64,000 nucleotides of DNA from Cyanobacteria bacterium SIG28 (GTDB lineage Bacteria; Cyanobacteriota; Vampirovibrionia; Gastranaerophilales; Gastranaerophilaceae): the NCBI GenBank assembly GCA_015152525.1, contig SUTU01000010.1, positions 30,447-94,446 on the forward strand, in the 5' to 3' direction. The position numbers and the translations under genes were made by a program. Of the stretch, positions 34,145 through 43,277 are shown one piece after another. Every line of letters starts with the position of its first letter. Position 1 is the stretch's first letter. Below the pieces are notes generated by a model. The model searched no databases. It saw nothing but the letters and a program-made list of their open reading frames with translations, and had not been told where the DNA came from.

Positions 34145-35416
34145 TTATCTTAAAAAATATTCAACCCATTTTATCAAATCAGCAATCTCGTATGGTTTTG
34201 GTAAATACAAATCAGCACCGGAATTCAGTACCTCTGATTTATTGTGAAAGGTTGTTGTTACTATAAATTTTGTGTTAGTAAAATTAGGTTGTTTTTTTAA
34301 TTCTTTTAATATTTCCAGCTCGGATAAATTTTCTTTACTATCAAAAATTATTATAGAAGGTTGCATACATTCATCTGTTCTCAATTCTTCTTGAACATCG
34401 TATCCGTGCAGTTCCAACGCTGTTCTAATCAAATATCTTAAAGAATCATCGTCTTCTTTTATGTACACATTTCTATTATTAAAATTTTCTATCACAGAAT
34501 TTTCGGTGGTTAATTGCGCACGTTCTATTATATAATTTGAACCTTTTGGTATTTTTGCCAAAGATTTTATTGCAAAAAGTTTTTCCAACAAAATATCAAC
34601 TGTCGGAATATGGTCAAAACCGTCAATAATACATCCTGCAAGTAGCGATACAAAATTAACTCTCATTCCTGCATATTTTTCACCTTTTAAAAGCATGTAA
34701 CCTCTTTTTGCATCTGTTGCAGAATAGAATTTTGGTGCAACGGTATCAAAGGCAAAAGTTAAAAAATTAGCCAGTTTTTCAGCATTATATTTATTTGTTA
34801 TAATTACAAATTTTGTATCGTCATATTGACCGATAAAATCTAATTCATTAAGTGCGGATTTTGCAATCGCAATGAATGTTTGAACAATTTTATCCGCTGC
34901 AAGTTCCGTATAAACTGCTTTATAATTTTCTAAATTTTCAATACTAAAAAACAGAACAGCTGAGTTATCGGAAGTTAGCGTTCTTTTTAGCGCACGTCTT
35001 ACCAATTTTAAGTTTGGCAAAAGGGTTTTGTTGTCAAGATTGGATTCCACATCTCGTCTTAAGTGAGCTTTTATTCTTGACTTAAATTCTTCTATATTAA
35101 CCGGTTCACTAATAAAATCATCCGCACCGTTTTCTAATACTTTAATTCTGTCATTAAAATCAGCTGATTTTGATAAAGCTATAATTACCGGTCTTATATT
35201 GTAAGTCAAAGCACGAATTTTTTGACAAAAATTTCCCAAACTTTCTTCAATACTATCAGAAACAATTATCATATCAGGCTCAAGATTTTGTAATAAAACC
35301 ATAGCGTCTTTAAGTGTTTTAGCTATGACAACTGAAATATCTTGACCGTCAAGACTTTTTTTGTATTTTGTAGAAAGTTCTTTTCTTTTATCAATAATCA
35401 AGATTGTTGAGAGCAT
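34145..35416 (-). CDS. REC - degenerate GGDEF - REC regulator
   Basis: 423 aa. First receiver at 1-115, with DMIIVSDS around the phospho-acceptor position and ALSKSADFNDRIKVLENGADDFISEPV. A middle GGDEF-like fold follows (LPNLKLVRRALKRTLT, VLFFSIENLENYK) where the signature is GQYDDTKF instead of GGDEF, so cyclic-di-GMP synthesis is unlikely. A second receiver lies at about 300-423 (IIIFDSKENLSELEIL, GADLYLPKPY). It overlaps the kinase gene upstream by 19 bp and presumably takes phosphate from it. Confidence 0.75.
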   Translation of the reverse strand: MLSTILIIDKRKELSTKYKKSLDGQDISVVIAKTLKDAMVLLQNLEPDMIIVSDSIEESLGNFCQKIRALTYNIRPVIIALSKSADFNDRIKVLENGADDFISEPVNIEEFKSRIKAHLRRDVESNLDNKTLLPNLKLVRRALKRTLTSDNSAVLFFSIENLENYKAVYTELAADKIVQTFIAIAKSALNELDFIGQYDDTKFVIITNKYNAEKLANFLTFAFDTVAPKFYSATDAKRGYMLLKGEKYAGMRVNFVSLLAGCIIDGFDHIPTVDILLEKLFAIKSLAKIPKGSNYIIERAQLTTENSVIENFNNRNVYIKEDDDSLRYLIRTALELHGYDVQEELRTDECMQPSIIIFDSKENLSELEILKELKKQPNFTNTKFIVTTTFHNKSEVLNSGADLYLPKPYEIADLIKWVEYFLR

Positions 35417-36114
35417 TTAAGTGCCTCCTCTTGAGTATAGAACGGAAAATTGAGTATAAATTCAGTCCATTTCCCTAAATCACTTTGGGCATTTATTTTA
35501 CCGTTCATTGATTCAACCAGATTTTTGGTAATATATAATCCTAAACCGTTTCCTTGAGTCTTACTGGTAAGATGATTTTCTAAGCGTACAAATTTGTCGA
35601 AAACTTTTGATAAATCTTCTTCTTTTATTCCAACGCCAAAATCTTTAATCTTAATTTCAACGTTTTCATTATTACCGAAAGAAGTTGAAACTATTACTTC
35701 ACCTTTAGAGTCGGAATATTTGCAGGCATTATCTATAAGGTTTGTGATAATTTGTTGAAACTTTTCTTCATCCAGTTTTGCCGGTGGTAAATTTTTATTA
35801 AAATTTGTTATTATTTTGCAATCTTTATATTTTAGAGTTAGCAATTGTTTAATTTTTTCTATTGAAGTATTAACATTAACAGCTTTATAAACAGGTTTGT
35901 CTGAATTAATCTTTGAAACTGTTAAAATATTTTCTACAAGATTAATTAGTCTATTAGACTGTTCTTCGATAATTTTTACGAATTTCTTTTTGTTGTCTTC
36001 ATCAATTTTATCCCAAGATGCCAACAAAGTTTGAGAGAACCCCCTGATACTTGTCAGCGGGGTTCTTAATTCGTGTGAAACTGTTGATATAAATTCTTCT
36101 TGAATATTATCCAT
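35398..36114 (-). CDS. Soluble histidine kinase (HisKA-HATPase only)
   Basis: 238 aa with no sensor or membrane segment. The phospho-accepting His is in STVSHELRTPLTSIRGF at about residue 14. The ATP domain shows N-box NLIDNACKYS, DFGVGIKEEDL, FVRLENHLTSKTQGNGLGLYI and G-box. It starts just 5 bp after the PC4-like gene and overlaps the REC-GGDEF-REC gene, so these form one unit. Input must come from a partner protein. Confidence 0.85.
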   Translation of the reverse strand: MDNIQEEFISTVSHELRTPLTSIRGFSQTLLASWDKIDEDNKKKFVKIIEEQSNRLINLVENILTVSKINSDKPVYKAVNVNTSIEKIKQLLTLKYKDCKIITNFNKNLPPAKLDEEKFQQIITNLIDNACKYSDSKGEVIVSTSFGNNENVEIKIKDFGVGIKEEDLSKVFDKFVRLENHLTSKTQGNGLGLYITKNLVESMNGKINAQSDLGKWTEFILNFPFYTQEEALKCSQQS

Positions 36115-36119
36115 TTTAA

Positions 36120-36359
36120 TTATTCTTCAGTTGCTTCTTCCATAAACAATGTTTTAGCTTCTTCTATTGCGTCTGCTAAAATATCAAGTTGATCAGGTGC
36201 AAATGTAACGCCTTTTTTAGTAGGTAGCCAAGTCGCACCGTCATCTGTTGTGTAAAAAATTCTTAAATTGAAGTAACTTTTACCTCTATATTCAGAAACT
36301 GAAATCTGTAACTGTTCTGTATCTGTTCTTTGAATACTTGCCAATAATTTTGCAGCCAT
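36120..36359 (-). CDS. PC4/p15-like ssDNA-binding coactivator domain protein
   Basis: 79 aa. The order LQISVSEYRGKSYFNLRIFY, WLPTKKGVTFAPDQLDILADAIEEA matches the bacterial PC4-like (YdbC-type) fold: four beta strands and a helix. Members bind single-stranded DNA. It is the first gene of the kinase unit; RBS AGGAGG is strong. A role in that signalling pathway is only inferred from position. Confidence 0.75.
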   Translation of the reverse strand: MAAKLLASIQRTDTEQLQISVSEYRGKSYFNLRIFYTTDDGATWLPTKKGVTFAPDQLDILADAIEEAKTLFMEEATEE

Positions 36360-36469
36360 TTTAACCTCCTATCTAATCCTAAAACATCTTGATTATATCA
36401 CATAAAAAATAAGTAGGTAAAAAAAGTTAACAATTTGTCTATTGGCAATATTTGGGTTAAGATTAAATT

Positions 36470-38026
36470 ATGAATACGGGGAAGATTGTTGTAGTCGATG
36501 ATGAAAAAATAGTAACTTCTGCATTTAGCACATTGTTAAAAGTTGAAGAATTTTCTGATGCACATTTTTTTAACAATCCTTTAGAAGCTTTAGAGTTTAT
36601 AAAAGAAAATACGCCGGATTTGGTCATATCTGATTTTTTAATGCCTGAAATGAATGGATTAGAATTTTTACTTGAAGTTAAAAAAATCCATCCTGAAGTT
36701 AGTAAAATTTTATTAACAGGTTATGCTGATAAAGAAAATGCAATTAGAGCAATCAATGAGATTGGTTTGTACAGGTATATTGAAAAACCTTGGAATAATG
36801 ACGATTTAATCATTAACATAAAAAACGGTATTGAAAGAAGTTATTTGTTATCTCAATTAAGACAAAAAATATCTGAGTTGGAAGTTGCTAAAAAAGAATT
36901 AGAGAAATATTCTCACAATCTTGAACAAATTGTTGAAGAACGAACAAATGATTTGAAACAAACTAATGCAAAATTGACAGGCATTGTTAACTATTGTGCT
37001 GACGGAATTGTAATTCTTGATCAAAATGGTGTTATAGAACAGGTTAATCCGGCATGTGAAAATTTGATAGGTCTGGTTAATGAAAAAATTGTTAAAACTT
37101 CTATTGATGAGTTTTTGTTTAGCAAAAAAAGTTTTATTTCAAAAGAGTTGTATCGTGTAGAAGAAAACGAACTTTTCTTGAGAGATTTTTATATAAAAAA
37201 TCCGTTGAGTAATAATATAACGCCGGTTGAGATTAGTTTTGCAAGAATTAATCCGGAAGATGATTTTAAAAGGTTTGTCGGAGTTATACGTGATGTTACA
37301 GAACAGAAAAAGGCTGATAGATTAAGAGATGATTTTATAGCAACATTAACTCATGATTTAAGAACGCCTTTATTAGCAGCAATTCAAACCCTTAAATTTT
37401 TCCTTGAAGGTGCGGTTGGTGAGCTTGATGACAAACAGAAACTTTTGCTTTCAACAATGCAGAAAAGTAATGAGGACTTGTTAGGTCTTGTTAATGCTTT
37501 GTTGGAAGTTTACAAATATGATGCTGAGAAGTTGACTCTTAATAAAACAGATTTTAATATCTATGAATTGACTAAACAAGTTTATGACGAGTTAAAACCG
37601 CTTGCTACCAATAAGAAAATTAATTTTGAAATCACTTGCGAAGACAAGAACGTCCAAATTAATGCAGATAGAAGTGAATTGCGTCGAGTAATTTGTAATT
37701 TATGCGGAAATGCAATTAATTATACACCTGAAGAAGGGAAAGTTGTAGTAACAATCAAAAATCAGACAAATGACTTGATATTCTCAGTTTCTGATACAGG
37801 TTGCGGAATTCCGCAAGAAGATATTCCGAATATGTTTCAAAGGTTTTCTCAAGGAACAAGTAAAAAACGTTCGGCAGGCACAGGCTTAGGTTTATATTTA
37901 TCAAGACAAATTGTAGAATCACATGGCGGAAAAATTTGGCTTGAAAGTAGTTTGAATAAAGGTAGCGAATTTTCATTTATATTAACGGATGTAGTTTCAG
38001 ATAAAGCGGTAGGAGCAAATATATGA
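36470..38026 (+). CDS. REC-PAS-histidine kinase hybrid
   Basis: 518 aa, soluble. A receiver at 1-120 (VVVDDEKIVTSAF, VISDFLMPEMNGLEFL with the Asp), a coiled coil at 122-165, PAS at about 168-280 (VNYCADGIVILDQNGVIEQVNPA), HisKA with ATLTHDLRTPLLAA at about residue 300, and HATPase to the end (CNLCGNAINYTPEEG, DTGCGIPQEDI, RSAGTGLGLYLSRQIV). A receiver at the front means another kinase can control it. It overlaps the LuxR-type regulator by 4 bp, so the two are very likely a cognate pair. Confidence 0.9.
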   Translation: MNTGKIVVVDDEKIVTSAFSTLLKVEEFSDAHFFNNPLEALEFIKENTPDLVISDFLMPEMNGLEFLLEVKKIHPEVSKILLTGYADKENAIRAINEIGLYRYIEKPWNNDDLIINIKNGIERSYLLSQLRQKISELEVAKKELEKYSHNLEQIVEERTNDLKQTNAKLTGIVNYCADGIVILDQNGVIEQVNPACENLIGLVNEKIVKTSIDEFLFSKKSFISKELYRVEENELFLRDFYIKNPLSNNITPVEISFARINPEDDFKRFVGVIRDVTEQKKADRLRDDFIATLTHDLRTPLLAAIQTLKFFLEGAVGELDDKQKLLLSTMQKSNEDLLGLVNALLEVYKYDAEKLTLNKTDFNIYELTKQVYDELKPLATNKKINFEITCEDKNVQINADRSELRRVICNLCGNAINYTPEEGKVVVTIKNQTNDLIFSVSDTGCGIPQEDIPNMFQRFSQGTSKKRSAGTGLGLYLSRQIVESHGGKIWLESSLNKGSEFSFILTDVVSDKAVGANI

Positions 38027-38685
38027 TAAATGTGCTTTTGGTTGAGGATCATGAATTATATAGAATGGGACTTTCTATGCTTTTAAGCAAAGCTGATGAG
38101 ATATGTCTTGTTGCGGAAGCTGCTGACGGTTTAGAGGGGATTAAAAAAGCAAGAGAATTTGCACCTAATGTAATCCTTATGGATATTGGTTTGCCTAATA
38201 TGGACGGAATAGAAGCCACTCAGAGGATTAAAGATTTTTTACCTGAAACCAAAATATTGATTTTTACTTCACGTGATAGTGAACACGATATATTTGAATC
38301 CTTTAAAGCCGGTGCTGATGGTTATATTATGAAGGGCGCTTCACCTGAACAAACTATTTCAGCAATAAAAGCTGTTAATGAAGGTGTTGGCTGGATTGAT
38401 CCGGCAATTGCTAAAATAGTATTTTCAAGTTTGAATAAACCTTCAGCTATGCTTGCGGTTTCAGATACTTTATCCAATAAGGATAAAAACTGTTATGGTT
38501 TAACTGACAGAGAATTAGACGTTTTATCTTTAATAGTGGAAGGTTTATCTAATCCTGAAATTGCTGATAAACTTGTTATTACACGTTCTACTGCAAAAGC
38601 ACATGTTCATAGTATTTTGCAAAAACTTTGTGCTTCGACAAGAACAGAGGCTACCGTTAAAGCTTTGAAAGAAGGTTTGGTATAA
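38023..38685 (+). CDS. NarL/LuxR-family response regulator
   Basis: 220 aa. Receiver MINVLLVEDHELYRMGL with phospho-Asp in VILMDIGLPNMDGIEA, linker, and C-terminal LuxR-type HTH (LTDRELDVLSLIVEGLSNPE, IADKLVITRSTAKAHVHSIL). It overlaps its kinase upstream and the next gene downstream (TAATG). Confidence 0.92.
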   Translation: MINVLLVEDHELYRMGLSMLLSKADEICLVAEAADGLEGIKKAREFAPNVILMDIGLPNMDGIEATQRIKDFLPETKILIFTSRDSEHDIFESFKAGADGYIMKGASPEQTISAIKAVNEGVGWIDPAIAKIVFSSLNKPSAMLAVSDTLSNKDKNCYGLTDRELDVLSLIVEGLSNPEIADKLVITRSTAKAHVHSILQKLCASTRTEATVKALKEGLV

Positions 38686-39869
38686 TGTTTGAAACTTTAG
38701 CCGGCGCTGTTATGGCTGCAAAAATTCATTTTGCTCAAATGAAATATCCTTTTGTTAAGAAAAAGGATAGGGTTGTGGCAGAAACAATTTATCAGAACGA
38801 AGTTTCAAAACTTGAAGAAACCGAAAAATACGAAAAAAGTAAGATGCCGGAATCGGGCTACATGACTGTTGAGGAATATGAGGCAAAATCAAGAGCTAAA
38901 ACCAAAAAAGATATTCAAGAAGAAGTTAAAGGTGTTGATATTCCAAAAGACTCTAATATGGTTTATGTTCCGCAAAAAACTTTTAAGCTGGTAAAATATA
39001 ATGACCCAATTGGTAGTCCTGAATTAAGTTTGCCAAGAAAACTGAATTTTGACAGGCAAATAAATGCTCAAGGTATAATTTCAGGTGATAAAACCATGTT
39101 AGTTTATCCTTCTGTGTATTACTATGCGCAATCAGATTGCACATCTTGTGATTTATTTTTAATCAAACTTGATCCAAGTTTAAATGATACAGATAAAGTT
39201 ATGAAGGCAAATATTATTCAAAAAGAACTTGAGCCTTTGATTTCAACTGAAAAAGATGTGGATACCCGTTTTATTTTTAGGACTTTAACACCAATAGATT
39301 TTTCTGTTGATAATAAAAAACTTATTGTCAAAGAAAAAGTTGGACATCGTCATGACGGGATTTGGAAAACAGATTTGTGGGTTTATGATTTTGAACAAAA
39401 AAAGGCAACAAAACTTCCTCAAATAAGAGAGGCGATTGTAAATTATTGGGCAGAAACCGAAGGTATTGATTTTGACGAAAATCGTTGGGATATTTATCCT
39501 ATGGGATTTGATGCAAATAATGATGATAGAGTTATAATTTGTGCCTATGCTTATACCGGTGAAGCACCAAAGTTTTTAGGAACTTGGAGTATTGATGTTG
39601 AAGGAAATAATTCGAAACTTGAAGATTTATCAGGTTCTGATGTTCCGATATCAGTTATCGGTTATAGATTGGCAGAAGACTCTGTTCGTGATGCTTCGGA
39701 AGTCGAGTTTGATGCTAAATTAGCAGAAAAACGAGAAAAAGCAAAGGAAAAGAGAACTAAAGACGAAGAAAAATTCGAAAAAGAATTAAAAAAACTTGAG
39801 TATAAACGCAAAATTCAACAAATGGATATGGAAACAATGTTCAAAATCCAACAGAGAATGAAGAAATAA
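38685..39869 (+). CDS. Hypothetical protein coupled to the LuxR-type regulator
   Basis: 394 aa, no clear signal peptide. Helical N-terminal 90 residues, then a beta-rich core at about 100-345 containing GDKTMLVYPSVYYYAQSDC, DLWVYDFEQKKATKLP and DRVIICAYAYTGEAP that resembles repeated propeller-like strands, then a strongly charged coiled-coil tail from about 345. Its start overlaps the regulator stop by one base, so it is the third gene of this operon and presumably an output or accessory component. Family not recognised. Confidence 0.65.
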   Translation: MFETLAGAVMAAKIHFAQMKYPFVKKKDRVVAETIYQNEVSKLEETEKYEKSKMPESGYMTVEEYEAKSRAKTKKDIQEEVKGVDIPKDSNMVYVPQKTFKLVKYNDPIGSPELSLPRKLNFDRQINAQGIISGDKTMLVYPSVYYYAQSDCTSCDLFLIKLDPSLNDTDKVMKANIIQKELEPLISTEKDVDTRFIFRTLTPIDFSVDNKKLIVKEKVGHRHDGIWKTDLWVYDFEQKKATKLPQIREAIVNYWAETEGIDFDENRWDIYPMGFDANNDDRVIICAYAYTGEAPKFLGTWSIDVEGNNSKLEDLSGSDVPISVIGYRLAEDSVRDASEVEFDAKLAEKREKAKEKRTKDEEKFEKELKKLEYKRKIQQMDMETMFKIQQRMKK

Positions 39870-39875
39870 ATATTA

Positions 39876-40397
39876 TTATTTCATCAGTTTTGTATATCTC
39901 TTAGCCATTATGCCCAACGCCCATTTACCAAAACCTTTTATTGTCGGAATAGTAACACCTTGTTGTGAAGAAACAGCGCCGGTTTCAATTACGGCAAGTC
40001 TTTTACCCCAACTTCTTGGATATAATTCTTTTAATTTTTCACGAAAAGCAGTAACGGAAGATTCTACCATACTATGTTTTTCAGCCTTTACCATGTTTTC
40101 TCCGGTTTTTACTCTTAGATGAAAATAGTTTTTTAAAGCGTTTTTTTCACCACTGTCGTATAAAGCTTTTGCTGCAGTTGAGTCAATTAAAGCCTGTTCT
40201 CTTTGAGCATCTTGTAGTATTAAAAGTGCCTGAGATGGTTGTTTAATACCTTCTTGATAAAAATCTTTTGCAGGATAAACTGTTTCGTAATTCCATTCAG
40301 GACTCCTTGCTTTGTCTAAAAAATTGACAGCATGTTCAGCTACTTTATCATAATTCATTTTTTCAATTACTTTATTACTATTTATTCCTGAAATCAT
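39876..40397 (-). CDS. Hypothetical soluble helical protein
   Basis: 173 aa, mostly helical and basic, beginning MISGINSNKVIEKMNYDKVA. It contains AKDFYQEGIKQPSQALLILQDAQRE and ends in a Gly/Lys-rich GFGKWALGIMAKRYTKLMK. It converges on the operon before it. Its upstream region has TTTGTAAACAATGTTATAAA, related to the decamer boxes, but no sigma-28-type -10. Family unknown. Confidence 0.6.
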   Translation of the reverse strand: MISGINSNKVIEKMNYDKVAEHAVNFLDKARSPEWNYETVYPAKDFYQEGIKQPSQALLILQDAQREQALIDSTAAKALYDSGEKNALKNYFHLRVKTGENMVKAEKHSMVESSVTAFREKLKELYPRSWGKRLAVIETGAVSSQQGVTIPTIKGFGKWALGIMAKRYTKLMK

Positions 40398-40743
40398 AGG
40401 ATTTTTCCTTTACATAATACTACACAACAAAGTCAAAACATATCAAGATAAATAATTGCTTAAATTTATAACATTGTTTACAAAACTTAATATGTTATCA
40501 GAAAGATTGTTATTTATTTTGTGCAATAAATTGCACGCTATCTGCTGTTATCTTCGGGGGTAAATGAGGTTTCTAGTCTTGACCGACCTAAAAACCTGTC
40601 ATTCTCAGCCGAAGGCTGGGAATCCAGCTAATGTTAAAATAGCAGGGATAGAAAACATAACTCAAATAATTATCCTACCAGCTGGATTGCTTCGGGGGTA
40701 AATGTAATTGGCTGGTTGGTTGGAACTACCGGTCTATTATTTT
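40398..40743. other. Non-coding interval with decayed repeats
   Basis: Holds a decamer-like TTTGTAAACA (minus strand, about 40483-40492), an inverted copy of the GTGCAATAAATTGCAC palindrome (40521-40536), REP-like CTGGATTGCTTCGG pieces and a fragment of the 53-bp repeat (from about 40683). No gene is seen. Confidence 0.6.
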
Positions 40744-41775
40744 TTATGGTTTTATCAAATATTTAATAGCTTTACCTGCAATATGTTGTTCCATTGCGTA
40801 TTGCACTTTATCTAAAGGTAATGTATCAGTGATAAGTTTTTCAACTTCAATTTTTCCGGAAGCTATCAAATCCAATGCTTGTCTAAAATATTTTGGCGTA
40901 TGGTGAAAAACACTCATTAATCTTATATCGCCATAATGCATTTTTGTAGTATCAAAACTTACTTTTGAACCGGATTTGCAACCACCAAAGAAATGAACAG
41001 TCCCCCCAGGTCTTACTGTTGAAAATACAAGTTCCCAAATCTCAGGAAGTCCGACACATTCAATAGCAACGTCCAATCCTTTACTTTCGTCGGAAAATTC
41101 TTTGAATATTTTTTCCGGATTAGAATATTTTTTCAAATCCACTATTTCATCAACGTGCGCAAATTCTTCTGCCAATCTTAGTTTTTCAGGATTTCTACCT
41201 GCAACAATAACTTTGGCACCTTTAAGTTTTGCGACACGTGCAAACATCAAACCTATAGGACCGATACCAATTACACCAACAGTTTGATTAGGTTTTATAT
41301 CGGTTCTTTCAACTCCATGAACAACATTTGCCAAAGGTTCACAAAAAGCTGCTTTTTCAAATGATAAATTATTCGGTATGATAAGTGTGTTTTTCTTAAC
41401 AATTCTAGCCGGTACCACAATATATTCTGCATAAGCACCGTTTAATAAATTTAAGTTTTCGCAAAGATTGTATTCTTCACGTTTGCAGTAAAAACATTCA
41501 CCACAAGGTGCAGAATTAGCACAAACAACTCTGTCGCCAACTTTAACGTTATCAACATCTTCTGAAACTTTTTCAACAATTCCTGCAAATTCGTGCCCAA
41601 ATCCTGACGGAATATCTTTTATTAGAACAGGATGACCACGTCTGAAAGTTTTTACATCAGTTCCGCAAGTCAATGCCGCCTCAATCTTAACAAGAATTTC
41701 ACCTTTATCTAAGGGTTTTATCATTGTATTTTCGTATCTTATATCTTGTGGTCCGTAAAATAATACAGCTTTCAT
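40744..41775 (-). CDS. Zinc-dependent medium-chain dehydrogenase
   Basis: 343 aa. Sorbitol/threonine dehydrogenase-like: catalytic-zinc ligands in AALTCGTDVK and GFGHEFAG, structural-zinc cysteines CGECFYCKREEYNLC, CEPLANVVHG, and NAD-binding GVIGIGPIGLMFARVAK. It oxidises a polyol, threonine or a related alcohol; the sequence does not decide which. The ATG lies 2 bp after the lgt stop, so both are in one transcript. Confidence 0.88.
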   Translation of the reverse strand: MKAVLFYGPQDIRYENTMIKPLDKGEILVKIEAALTCGTDVKTFRRGHPVLIKDIPSGFGHEFAGIVEKVSEDVDNVKVGDRVVCANSAPCGECFYCKREEYNLCENLNLLNGAYAEYIVVPARIVKKNTLIIPNNLSFEKAAFCEPLANVVHGVERTDIKPNQTVGVIGIGPIGLMFARVAKLKGAKVIVAGRNPEKLRLAEEFAHVDEIVDLKKYSNPEKIFKEFSDESKGLDVAIECVGLPEIWELVFSTVRPGGTVHFFGGCKSGSKVSFDTTKMHYGDIRLMSVFHHTPKYFRQALDLIASGKIEVEKLITDTLPLDKVQYAMEQHIAGKAIKYLIKP

Positions 41776-41777
41776 AT

Positions 41778-42566
41778 CTAAACTTCTTTTCTTGGTAAAT
41801 TTCTAATTATTAATATTGCCAGTGCAAGTATTATTATACATACAGATACTATTATTGCAATCGGAATACCGTGTATGTACATAACGCTATCAATACGTAA
41901 ATTTTCTACAATAATTCTTGCTAATGAATATAAAACTAAATACAAAAGCGCAATGTTTCCGTCTTTTTTTGATTTATTGAATTTTATAACTAAAAATAAA
42001 ACAATAAAAATCAATAAATTTAATACGCTTTCATATAAAAAAGTCGGATGAAAAAATTCATAGTCATTATACGGAATCGGTCTGTACTGAGGTGCTATAT
42101 ACAATTTCCAAGGCAAGTCAGTAGGTAAACCAAAGGCTTCTGAGTTGAAAAAATTTCCCCACCGTCCGATTGCTTGAGCCAAAACTAAGCCTATTGATGT
42201 TACATCACAGAGTCTTAGAATAGACAATTTATGACGTTTTGCATATATAATTAAACCTATAAAACCGCCAAGAATAGCACCATGAATAGAAATTCCGCCA
42301 TGACGAATTGCGAGAATTTCTGTCGGAAATCTCATATAAAAATCGTAATTTAATAAACAGTAATATAATCTTGCACCGATTATTCCAAAAACTACTAAAT
42401 ATGGTGCTAAATCAATTACGGTATCTTTTGGATACTTAAAAAAAGTGGCTGAAATATGCTCAGAAACAAATGTTCCTATGATTATTGCAATTGCAAGTAT
42501 AACTCCGTAAAAGTATATGTGCAAACCAAATATGGTACAAATAATTTGTGAGTGTGCTTGAAACAT
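41778..42566 (-). CDS. lgt: Prolipoprotein diacylglyceryl transferase
   Basis: Adds diacylglycerol from phosphatidylglycerol to the lipobox cysteine of prolipoproteins in the inner membrane. Several membrane helices; HGGISIHGAILGGFIG and the Lgt signature QAIGRWGNFFNSEAFG are present. The start is moved to ATG 42566 (MFQAHSQIICTIFGLHIYFYG), matching the family N-terminus and lying 1 nt after the TPR lipoprotein stop; the track's 16 extra residues overlap that gene. About 262 aa. Confidence 0.93.
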   Translation of the reverse strand: MFQAHSQIICTIFGLHIYFYGVILAIAIIIGTFVSEHISATFFKYPKDTVIDLAPYLVVFGIIGARLYYCLLNYDFYMRFPTEILAIRHGGISIHGAILGGFIGLIIYAKRHKLSILRLCDVTSIGLVLAQAIGRWGNFFNSEAFGLPTDLPWKLYIAPQYRPIPYNDYEFFHPTFLYESVLNLLIFIVLFLVIKFNKSKKDGNIALLYLVLYSLARIIVENLRIDSVMYIHGIPIAIIVSVCIIILALAILIIRNLPRKEV

Positions 42567-42567
42567 A

Positions 42568-43077
42568 TTACTTATCCGAATTTGATTCTGTACAGTCTTT
42601 AATAAGCTCTTCAACAGCTTCTTTGTCTTCAGCTTGAGGATTTAATTCTAAGTATTTTGCAAAATTTTCACTTGCTGATTTTTTCAAACTATCAGCTTTT
42701 TGTTGGTTTTCTTCCGTAACTTTTTTATCATCTTCTGTATCTGTTAATTCATCGGCGTATTCGTATTGAGCAACACCTAATGAGTAATAGAAGTTTGCAT
42801 AATCTGATTTAATCTGAATACCTTTTTGTAAAGCATCAATTGCTATATCGTATTTTTTTGCGTTAGTAGCTGCAATACCTAAATTGTAGTAAGTTTCATA
42901 AATTGACGAGTCTAAATCTATGCTTGCTTGCAAACGATTAACAGCGGATTCATAATCTCCTTTTTGCATGTATTCAGCTGCTTTGTTGTTAAGTTCTTGA
43001 ACTGCTATATTATTTATGCAAGCGGTTGAAATAACGGCTATAAACAAGACTGATGCAATTAGTAAAGCTTTTTTCAT
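42568..43077 (-). CDS. TPR-repeat lipoprotein
   Basis: 169 aa. N-terminal signal MKKALLIASVLFIAVISTAC with lipobox STAC, so it is a lipidated substrate made by the very next gene (lgt). About three TPR-like units follow (YMQKGDYESAVNRLQASIDL, YETYYNLGIAATNAKKYDIA, YANFYYSLGVAQYEYA), then an acidic tail. A scaffold role in an envelope complex is likely. Confidence 0.85.
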   Translation of the reverse strand: MKKALLIASVLFIAVISTACINNIAVQELNNKAAEYMQKGDYESAVNRLQASIDLDSSIYETYYNLGIAATNAKKYDIAIDALQKGIQIKSDYANFYYSLGVAQYEYADELTDTEDDKKVTEENQQKADSLKKSASENFAKYLELNPQAEDKEAVEELIKDCTESNSDK

Positions 43078-43277
43078 ATCTCTCAGATATCCTCAAATCT
43101 TTCAAATTACTGTAATTCTAATACAATTTAAAAATTAAAGCAAGTTTTGTAACATTAAAAGTTTTAAACAACTGTGCAATATGGATGATATTTCATTTAA
43201 ACTACTTGAAAGTTAGTGCTATTTTTTGTAGAATATACTTAGATAAATATATTTATTTAAGAAGAGGAATTATATTA

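Noticed and set aside
40441-40500. TTTGTAAACAATGTTATAAA upstream of the 173-aa gene
   Set aside because: Resembles two decamers, but no TAAAG/GCCGAT core follows at the required distance.
43146-43183. Sigma-28-like AAAAGTTT-N11-GCAATATG with TTTGTAACA before clpC
   Set aside because: The -10 lacks GCCG and the box is 11 rather than 25 bp from the -35; clpC is probably read from another promoter.
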